NCBI GenBank assembly: GCA_002384205.1
Contig: DGBH01000052.1
Span: 6,319-15,085, forward strand
Reading direction: 5' to 3'
DNA length: 8,767 nucleotides
DNA from: Bacteroidetes bacterium UBA4009
Lineage (GTDB): Bacteria > Bacteroidota > Bacteroidia > NS11-12g > UBA9320
Shown: positions 1 through 5,021 of the stretch, piece after piece
Layout: every line of letters begins with the position of its first letter
How positions within the stretch are numbered: position 1 is the stretch's first letter
Notes under the pieces: model-generated
What the model saw: the letters and a program-made list of their open reading frames with translations, nothing else
What the model was told of the DNA's origin: nothing
The model's database searches: none
Made by a program: the position numbers and the translations under genes

Positions 1-246
1 CCTAAATTAATTATCTCGGATCCGAGTGCTAAACTTTTCAAAGAAGCTGATTCACTCATTGATGGCCTTACAGATGACATAATAAAAGATGAAATAATTG
101 AGGATGATGATGATCTAGATGACGACTTTGATGAAGATGAGGATGAAATTGAAGATGAAAAAGATGAATTTAACCTATTCGGTGAGGAGATAGATGAATC
201 TGAAATTGATGAATCACAGATAAATGACGGAATCCCAACAGAATAG
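1..246 (+). CDS. 3' end of an unidentified gene with an acidic C-terminal tail (partial)
   Basis: Frame 1 is open from the first base to a TAG at 244-246, giving 81 visible residues; the start lies outside the window. The visible part begins PKLIISDPSAKLFKEADSLI and then becomes a long Asp/Glu-rich stretch from about residue 30 to 75, with runs such as EDDDDLDDDFDEDEDE, ending DGIPTE. Such tails are usually disordered and can bind basic proteins, nucleic acid or cations, but no domain that would identify the protein is in view. The gene overlaps the miaA start by 23 bp in a different frame, so the two are probably co-transcribed and perhaps translationally coupled. I do not recognise the family. 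Low-complexity GAT/GAA codons could in principle be chance, but the open frame, the abrupt stop inside miaA and the absence of any other gene here support a real coding end. Confidence 0.72.
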   Translation, partial: PKLIISDPSAKLFKEADSLIDGLTDDIIKDEIIEDDDDLDDDFDEDEDEIEDEKDEFNLFGEEIDESEIDESQINDGIPTE

Positions 247-1114
247 ACCACGACTTATAGTTATAGCAGGACCAACTGCCGTAGGTAAAACAGAACTTGC
301 CATACGTCTAGCACAGTACTTTGAAACAGAAATTCTTTCTTGCGATAGTAGACAGCTTTACAAAGAACTCCATATAGGTGTTGCTCGACCTTCGAGCAAA
401 GAACTTCTTGCTGTGAAGCATCATTTCGTTGCATCTCATTCTATTCATGACGAATACAATGCAGGTATTTACGCTCGTGATGTACATTCTTTACTTAAAA
501 AACTGTTTACTAAACATAATATAGTAATCATGACCGGTGGGACTGGCTTGTATATTAAGGCTGCTACGGAAGGCTTTGATATTCTCCCAACAAAAAACGA
601 GCAACTGCGAGAGCAGCTTACCCATATTCTGGATTCAGAGGGTATTGAAGCATTGCAAAGTGTAGCCAATTCATTAGAAATTTTAGACAGCGAAGTAGAT
701 TTCACCAACCCAATGCGTCTTATGCGTGCTATCGAAATAAAAGAAGGTGGAGAAACAGAACAGACCGCTAAATCTGAACCTTTTTTTGACACTACTTATT
801 TATATTTAGACAGAGATCGTGATGAATTGTATGACCGTATTAATAAGCGTGTAGACATCATGTTAGCTGTAGGATTAGAAGAAGAAGCGTTAAGCTTACT
901 TCCTTACAAAGACCTTAACGCAATGAATACGGTGGGTTACCAGGAAATGTTTAAGTACTTTACTAAAGAATGGACTTACGATCACACTGTAGAAAAAATT
1001 AAACAACACACGCGCAACTACGCAAAAAGACAACTTACTTGGTTCCGAAATCAAGGAAATTACACTATGGTAGATGCTAATTTCTCCAAAGTCTTAGCTG
1101 AGATTAATAAATAA
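224..1114 (+). CDS. miaA: tRNA dimethylallyltransferase MiaA
   Basis: MiaA transfers the dimethylallyl group of DMAPP to N6 of adenosine 37 in tRNAs that read codons starting with U, the first step towards ms2i6A; it acts in the cytoplasm. The 296-residue product has the family's usual length and motif order. The P-loop GPTAVGKT is at residues 16-23 and DSRQLY at 41-46, with Asp41 the expected catalytic aspartate. GGTGLY is at 105-110, NTVGYQEM lies near 232, and the C-terminal TRNYAKRQLTWFRN segment starts at about 263. ATG at 224 is the first possible start after an in-frame region without homology and puts the P-loop at the usual distance from the N-terminus. There is no Shine-Dalgarno; translation may depend on ribosomes finishing the overlapping upstream gene. 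It faces the FKBP operon tail to tail. The family assignment is secure. Confidence 0.98.
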   Translation: MTESQQNRPRLIVIAGPTAVGKTELAIRLAQYFETEILSCDSRQLYKELHIGVARPSSKELLAVKHHFVASHSIHDEYNAGIYARDVHSLLKKLFTKHNIVIMTGGTGLYIKAATEGFDILPTKNEQLREQLTHILDSEGIEALQSVANSLEILDSEVDFTNPMRLMRAIEIKEGGETEQTAKSEPFFDTTYLYLDRDRDELYDRINKRVDIMLAVGLEEEALSLLPYKDLNAMNTVGYQEMFKYFTKEWTYDHTVEKIKQHTRNYAKRQLTWFRNQGNYTMVDANFSKVLAEINK

Positions 1115-1141
1115 CACTTTTTCCAATCTGGGAAAATAAAG

Positions 1142-1276
1142 ACGAGCAAAAAAATATTGTTTTTTTTGATGCTTGTAGCCACTGCTCTGCCTGCTGCTTT
1201 ATCGTTCCTAACTGTTAATCTTACTGCACTTCAAACAGTTCGATGTCAAATGCCAAAACTTCGTTTTTGCCAATAA
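1142..1276 (+). pseudogene. signal-peptide-like reading frame without a start codon (possible gene remnant)
   Basis: Between miaA and the convergent FKBP gene, one plus-strand frame reads (ACG)-SKKILFFLMLVATALPAAL, a textbook lysine-plus-hydrophobic-core signal peptide. The codon where ATG would be expected, at 1142-1144, is ACG, one substitution from ATG. The frame runs into the antisense of the FKBP 3' end and stops at TAA 1274-1276 after NLTALQTVRCQMPKLRFCQ. Internal starts exist at TTG 1157, TTG 1166 and ATG 1169, but they lose the basic N-terminus. It could be the relic of an exported-protein gene cut off by rearrangement, a tiny exported peptide using a rare start, or chance in an A7/T8 tract. 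This is inference from sequence appearance only. Confidence 0.25.
1147..1168. terminator. possible bidirectional A/T hairpin between miaA and the FKBP gene
   Basis: C, seven A, TATTG, eight T, then G form an inverted repeat with a 7 A-T plus 1 C-G stem in the 106-bp gap between two convergent genes. The T run (1160-1167) suits termination of plus-strand transcripts from miaA, and the A run (1148-1154) gives a U tract for transcripts from the FKBP side. The stem is almost all A-T, so it is weak; position is the main support. Confidence 0.35.
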
Positions 1277-1679
1277 CACTGCCTCTTGGAGGGTTCGATC
1301 CGTAAGCCAGATGAGAAGGAATAAGCAAGGTCCCCGAGCCACCTACACTTAACTGAGGTATCCCGATTTGCCAACCTTGTATAACTCCACTTAAAGGAAA
1401 GGTAGATGTTTTACCTCTGTCATATGACGAGTCAAAAATATCGCCATTAAGCGTGTACCCTTTGTAATGAACCGTAACTGTACTTGCAATACTTGCTCGC
1501 TCCCCGTTACCCACTTTGGTAATAACATAATACACCCCTTCTTCTGTTTTTTCAGCCGTAAGACCATTAGTAGCTATATAATCCCGTATGGTTTGATCAT
1601 CTAAGATTACGTAGTCTTTTTCCTTACAACCCGATATGCCAAGTACCACGGCCAGTGCTATTATTACTATATTTTTCAT
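1221..1679 (-). CDS. FKBP-type peptidyl-prolyl cis-trans isomerase lipoprotein
   Basis: The 152-residue product is an FKBP-fold prolyl isomerase exported as a lipoprotein. Residues 1-17 are a signal peptide ending in the lipobox ISGC, with Cys18 the lipidated residue followed by KEKD. The FKBP domain covers about 60-152. The pocket residues expected from the family are present: Tyr72 in VHYKGY, Phe82-Asp83 in IFDSS, Phe94, Val99-Ile100 and Trp103 in VIQGW, Tyr126 in AYG, and Phe144 in LAFDIEL, so it should be catalytically active. It is a single-domain protein without the dimerisation region of FkpA/Mip proteins. Its ATG overlaps the stop of the upstream DUF5723 gene (ATGA at 1676-1679), which implies translational coupling. 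That pairing suggests it works in the periplasm or at the envelope on exported proteins, perhaps including its operon partner; that partner role is inferred. Confidence 0.95.
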   Translation of the reverse strand: MKNIVIIALAVVLGISGCKEKDYVILDDQTIRDYIATNGLTAEKTEEGVYYVITKVGNGERASIASTVTVHYKGYTLNGDIFDSSYDRGKTSTFPLSGVIQGWQIGIPQLSVGGSGTLLIPSHLAYGSNPPRGSVIGKNEVLAFDIELFEVQ

Positions 1680-3049
1680 TTTTTAGTTATCTTTTTTCTT
1701 TGTTTTTCTTCCCATTCTTTGCGCCCTACAGTATGATTCCATCCAAACCTGATTCGTAAATTTTGTTGATCACCCGATATGGCGTTAGATACATTATCGC
1801 TCGCAATATAAAACTGTTCTGCATCAAAATTCAAACCTAGTCCTAATCCAAAATTAGAATAATTCTCGCGCATGGCAGTGTAACTTAAACTTAATGCCAT
1901 AAAACGTCCAAATTCAGAATTCCACGAAAAAGTGATAGCCGGATAGAATTGCTTTTTATAAAAACTTCCGTAAACCAATGCTCCAGCATTATGACGATCA
2001 TTTAACCTAAGATTGGCGCCCATATAAAACTCACCAAGCAAGCCTGTAGAAAAGGAAGTAGAAGTAGTCTCTAATGCAAAAATATGGAGTAACGTATCGG
2101 ATAGATTTTGAAAACTATTCTGAAAACCGATAGAATCGCTGATAAGGTTTTCAATTCCTTGGTAACTAAACGTACCTCCAGGTTTTTTTGACTTAATTTT
2201 TTGAGCATCATTCCAGTAAATCTGTCCCAAATCTATAATACTGGCAGTCAATGTTATTCTTTTGTTAAGATCCAGACTTGCGCCCAAATCCAAACCAAAT
2301 CCACTATTATTTGGATTCCCAAATATCCTTTGCTTGGTACTAACACCCATTTGGTCTTCTAAAAAAGGAGTATATTTATTTATCTCGATATCGGCCTGCA
2401 CATCAAAAGTAAGATCGGCAGCATTGTTTCTAAATCGCAAATCGTTATTCACCGTTTGTATCACATTCTGACCTCTTATGTACTTAGCCGTTCCACCTAG
2501 AGTTAATCTATCATTTAAAAAGGTACGGTTAAATCCTAATGCTAACTCCCTAGTGTGAAGAACATCTAACCCGAAATTAAAATTAAAATCGTACCCTACA
2601 TTAGGACCACTATTCCCTTGAAAAGCAAGCTTTAGAAGATCACTAGGTATAGAAATCTTTGTTTTTACTTTTTCCAAAACAGTTAAGAAAAACATACTTT
2701 TCCTGACCCTAAAACCTGCATTAAACCACTCTTGATTCATATCGATATGCACAAAAGTTGGCTGATCTAAGAATTCACTAGAGCGTATCAGATTAAGTAT
2801 ATAGGCTCCATTGGGTCTAGTGCCCAATGAGTTACCTATTTTAAGAATTGAGAATGCATTGCTATTAAAACTAAAGTCATTTGAAGATAAACCCGGTGTA
2901 CCCATGTACCACTTACAGTCTGGAGACAATGCCGGATTCACACTGAGCCGCTGTGGGATAGGCTCCATATTATACAGCGTAAGATTACTTTGCGCTTGCA
3001 CTCCCATTCCTGCGATAAATACTATAATGAATACAATTAGATTTTTCAT
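1676..3049 (-). CDS. DUF5723 family outer-membrane protein (predicted beta-barrel)
   Basis: The 457-residue product begins with a signal peptide (MKNLIVFIIVFIAGMG) with likely cleavage after VQA at residue 19, leaving a Gln N-terminus. The mature start, LYNMEPIPQRLSVNPALSP (residues 25-43) followed by MGTPGLSS, matches the N-terminal signature I know from the Bacteroidota DUF5723 family. The rest has alternating polar and hydrophobic strands rich in Gly, Asn and aromatics, as in GLGLGLNFDAEQFYIASDN, and resembles a FadL/PorV-like outer-membrane barrel. It ends in a basic tail, KEWEEKQRKKITKK, which is unusual because a barrel would normally end in an aromatic strand. The function of the family is not established. 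It is first in an operon with the FKBP lipoprotein and is divergent from the DUF423 gene across a 153-bp gap. ATG at 3047-3049 gives a clean signal peptide. Confidence 0.88.
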   Translation of the reverse strand: MKNLIVFIIVFIAGMGVQAQSNLTLYNMEPIPQRLSVNPALSPDCKWYMGTPGLSSNDFSFNSNAFSILKIGNSLGTRPNGAYILNLIRSSEFLDQPTFVHIDMNQEWFNAGFRVRKSMFFLTVLEKVKTKISIPSDLLKLAFQGNSGPNVGYDFNFNFGLDVLHTRELALGFNRTFLNDRLTLGGTAKYIRGQNVIQTVNNDLRFRNNAADLTFDVQADIEINKYTPFLEDQMGVSTKQRIFGNPNNSGFGLDLGASLDLNKRITLTASIIDLGQIYWNDAQKIKSKKPGGTFSYQGIENLISDSIGFQNSFQNLSDTLLHIFALETTSTSFSTGLLGEFYMGANLRLNDRHNAGALVYGSFYKKQFYPAITFSWNSEFGRFMALSLSYTAMRENYSNFGLGLGLNFDAEQFYIASDNVSNAISGDQQNLRIRFGWNHTVGRKEWEEKQRKKITKK

Positions 3050-3202
3050 CTACTTAGTGTGCATGGCACGTTAGCTTTATTACTGCTCGCGCGATTGTTT
3101 TCATCAACGGTGTCAACCAATTCTTGGATATACCCAAAAAGTATAACTTTAAAGAACATAGGAAACACGAATAATTTGCTCATATATTTGGACAAAAATA
3201 TA
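3050..3202. promoter_or_regulatory. divergent intergenic region between the DUF5723 and DUF423 genes
   Basis: This 153-bp gap is the longest in the window and must hold promoters for both operons. The best plus-strand candidate is TATATTTG at 3183-3190, an exact match to the Bacteroidota -7 consensus TAnnTTTG. On the minus strand, CAAAAATA at 3193-3200 reads TATTTTTG, also an exact match, but it would leave a leader of roughly 140 nt before the DUF5723 start. I see no good -33 TTG element at the expected distance for either. Plus-strand reading through this gap is open from 3059 but encodes no recognisable protein. Confidence 0.4.
3183..3190 (+). promoter_or_regulatory. putative -7 box for the DUF423-sixA operon
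   Basis: TATATTTG matches the Bacteroidota -7 element TAnnTTTG in all fixed positions. Transcription would begin around 3195-3198, giving a very short leader before ATG 3203, or about 15 nt before the alternative GTG 3212. No clear -33 motif accompanies it. Confidence 0.4.
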
Positions 3203-3595
3203 ATGATAATCGTGAAAGTTATTAGAAACTTTAAGATAGCCGCTATTCTGTGTGCAATCTATGTGACACTAGGGGCCTTTGGAGCCCACGGTCTTATAGA
3301 CAAGCTTAGCGTCTTAGACTTAGCAACCTACGAAACTGGCCTTCGCTACCTTATTATTCATGCCCTTGGAATAATCCTCGTAAACACTTCATACCATCAG
3401 TTAGCGATCTATAATTCATGGACCATTCGCTTATTTTATGCCGGGATTATACTGTTTTCTGGGAGTCTTATTATACACGCTACTCGTCACTTATTGGGTT
3501 TTGATATGAATGTATTTGCATTAATAGCCCCTATTGGTGGACTATGCTTTATCGCGGGATGGTTGGTTTATTTTTTTAGTTTACGAAAAGCATGA
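3203..3595 (+). CDS. DUF423 family small integral membrane protein
   Basis: This 130-residue protein matches the DUF423 (YwdK/YgdD-type) family in length and motifs. GAFGAHGL is at 24-31 in the first helix, followed by the YETGLRYLIIHALGI segment (43-57). FSGSLIIHATRHLLG is at 85-99 and PIGGLCFIAGW at 110-120. Four hydrophobic segments at about 12-28, 47-62, 77-93 and 104-125 predict a four-helix inner-membrane protein. The molecular function of the family is unknown. The frame is open back to ATG 3059, but the first 48 residues of that longer version have no family resemblance and cover the promoter region, so I chose ATG 3203; GTG 3212 (giving VKVIRNFK) is also possible. Its TGA overlaps the next gene's ATG (ATGA, 3592-3595), so it is probably translationally coupled to the phosphatase. 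Confidence 0.93.
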   Translation: MIIVKVIRNFKIAAILCAIYVTLGAFGAHGLIDKLSVLDLATYETGLRYLIIHALGIILVNTSYHQLAIYNSWTIRLFYAGIILFSGSLIIHATRHLLGFDMNVFALIAPIGGLCFIAGWLVYFFSLRKA

Positions 3596-4077
3596 AACGA
3601 GTTATACTTATGCGCCATGCGAAGTCTAGCTGGAATAATCACTTGCATTCTGATCACGAAAGACCGTTAAATGAACGCGGAAAAGTAGATGTCCCCAACA
3701 TGGCAAACCAGATGGTTAAAAAAGGTTTTTTACCAGAACTCATGCTCGTGTCAGATAGTGTTAGAACACGAGAAACACGTGAATTGATAATGCCTTTTTT
3801 ACCTCCAATATCCACACAATTCAGCTCACAATTATATATGGCCAGTGCACAAACAATTATCGATCATATCAAGAATACAGATAATTTAATAGATACCGTT
3901 TTGGTATTGGCACATAATCCCGGAATAACAGAGGCGTTTTATGACTTAGCTCACCTACGTATAGACAATGTCCCAACAGCGGGAGTAGGTTGTATTACTT
4001 TTGAAGTAGATAGCTTTAAAAATATTGCGCCGTATAATGCACGCTTAGAGTACTTTATTTATCCTAAAATGTACTAA
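3592..4077 (+). CDS. sixA: SixA-like histidine phosphatase
   Basis: The 161-residue product belongs to the histidine phosphatase (phosphoglycerate mutase-like) superfamily, SixA branch. The catalytic motif is RHAKSSW with Arg8 and His9, His9 being the residue that is phosphorylated. Arg58 and Thr62 fall in SDSVRTRET, equivalent to SPxxRAxxT, and the second catalytic histidine is His108 in LAHNPG. The insert DHERPLNERG at 21-30 is typical of this branch. E. coli SixA acts on phosphohistidine in the phosphotransferase system; no histidine-kinase or PTS gene is visible here, so the substrate is open. There is no signal peptide, so it should be cytoplasmic. It starts within the stop of the DUF423 gene, and its last codons overlap the end of the convergent lipoprotein gene by 4 bp. 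Confidence 0.93.
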   Translation: MKRVILMRHAKSSWNNHLHSDHERPLNERGKVDVPNMANQMVKKGFLPELMLVSDSVRTRETRELIMPFLPPISTQFSSQLYMASAQTIIDHIKNTDNLIDTVLVLAHNPGITEAFYDLAHLRIDNVPTAGVGCITFEVDSFKNIAPYNARLEYFIYPKMY

Positions 4078-4940
4078 TAGGTATAAATCACTCTTTTGCC
4101 ATTCACAATGAGTGCTACTTTATTATCGCAAGCCCTGTCGTGATCTGGATCAAAATCAACCTCCATAATTGAATTGGTTTCGGGCAATACAGCTACAAGG
4201 TCTCCAGCTAATATGTATTTAGCACACGGTAGTGCGTAATTTTTAATTAATGGATTCCTCGTGCTGAATAAAAGCGCTGAAGTAGAGTCGCTAACACATA
4301 TAGTTCCCGAAAAAGAAAGCTCGTCATTCACTATTCCTAGACCACCATCCTGCAGCGTTTGCACCGAAAAATTAGCTGCAATCGTATGTTTTTCTTCCTC
4401 CAAAGAAGTTTTCAATTCTTTTATGCTAAAAGTAATCTCTGTTTCACTTTTACGCAACAATGCCATTTGCCCTACTAGCTTGGTCATTTTCTTACCATTG
4501 CCAGTGTAATAGGGAAATTCTTCCGAAAAAGAAACTTCCAATTTAGCATCCAGTTGAGACATTGGTCGGTTTACCGCTACCATCATCTTACCTGCTCTAT
4601 ACTTATTATCCTTACATAATTGGCCATGAGGTAATTCACCCAAACCGCCAAAATCTAATTCGATTTTTAACCCATTCCCATCCTGAAATGTAGTGTCTAT
4701 ATAATTGATAATTAAACCATTTGGCAATAACGATTGATCTTTTTTTAAGAATAAAACATTACTTGATGACAGATCTGAAACAATATCAAACGTAGATAAA
4801 ACTTCCGTTAGCAGAGAAAGAGACACCTCGGTAGATGTACTATTTATAGGCACTTCTATTAGGTTGTCTTCTTTACAACCTGTCATAGATGTGGTAAGTA
4901 TGACCAAACTTATAAAAATATTTCTCTTTACTATTTTCAC
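4074..4940 (-). CDS. uncharacterised exported lipoprotein with four conserved-looking cysteines
   Basis: The 288-residue product has a basic start (MKIVKRN), a hydrophobic core and the lipobox SMTGC with Cys22 as the lipidation site, followed by KEDN. The mature part has four more cysteines, at 109 (GQLCKDNKY), 215 (GTICVSDS), 239 (ALPCAKY) and 261 (DRACDNKVAL), an even number that would allow two disulfides outside the cytoplasm. Strand-like alternation dominates, and there is no enzyme motif that I recognise. The end, with Cys-x-Tyr-Ile, then VDFDPDHDRACDNK and a short VNGKRVIY strand, resembles a C-terminal pattern in many Bacteroidota surface lipoproteins in which an acidic loop precedes CDNKATV; this resemblance is from memory. 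It is transcribed alone, divergent from priA and convergent with sixA, whose stop it overlaps. Function unknown. Confidence 0.88.
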   Translation of the reverse strand: MKIVKRNIFISLVILTTSMTGCKEDNLIEVPINSTSTEVSLSLLTEVLSTFDIVSDLSSSNVLFLKKDQSLLPNGLIINYIDTTFQDGNGLKIELDFGGLGELPHGQLCKDNKYRAGKMMVAVNRPMSQLDAKLEVSFSEEFPYYTGNGKKMTKLVGQMALLRKSETEITFSIKELKTSLEEEKHTIAANFSVQTLQDGGLGIVNDELSFSGTICVSDSTSALLFSTRNPLIKNYALPCAKYILAGDLVAVLPETNSIMEVDFDPDHDRACDNKVALIVNGKRVIYTY

Positions 4941-4985
4941 GCTATTTTGATGGGCGAATTTAGTGACACTTCTTATCTTTTAAAT

Positions 4986-4993
4986 TAGCTTTG
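4986..4993 (+). promoter_or_regulatory. putative -7 box for priA
   Basis: TAGCTTTG matches TAnnTTTG and would start transcription at about 4999-5001, leaving a leader of roughly 20 nt before the TTG start. A partial -33 element, TTAGTG at 4960-4965, sits 20 bp upstream. No equivalent box is obvious for the divergent lipoprotein gene in this 81-bp gap. Confidence 0.45.
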
Positions 4994-5021
4994 AACAGTT
5001 TTAGCATAATAATTACAATAA

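Noticed and set aside
1210..1240. Inverted repeat AACTGTT / AACAGTT around the FKBP stop codon
   Set aside because: A 7-bp A/T-rich stem with a 17-nt loop and no T tract is expected by chance.
2262..2471. Open frame on the plus strand within the DUF5723 gene
   Set aside because: It is antisense to a well-supported gene, has no recognisable product and no promoter; similar antisense frames in miaA, priA, the lipoprotein and DUF1573 genes were dismissed for the same reason.
3135..3143. CAAAAAGTA as a minus-strand -7 box for the DUF5723 gene
   Set aside because: It has one base too many to fit TAnnTTTG and no -33 element at the right spacing.
3059..3202. 48-residue N-terminal extension of the DUF423 protein from ATG 3059
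   Set aside because: The extension has no DUF423 resemblance, makes the protein much longer than the family, and covers the likely promoter at 3183-3190.
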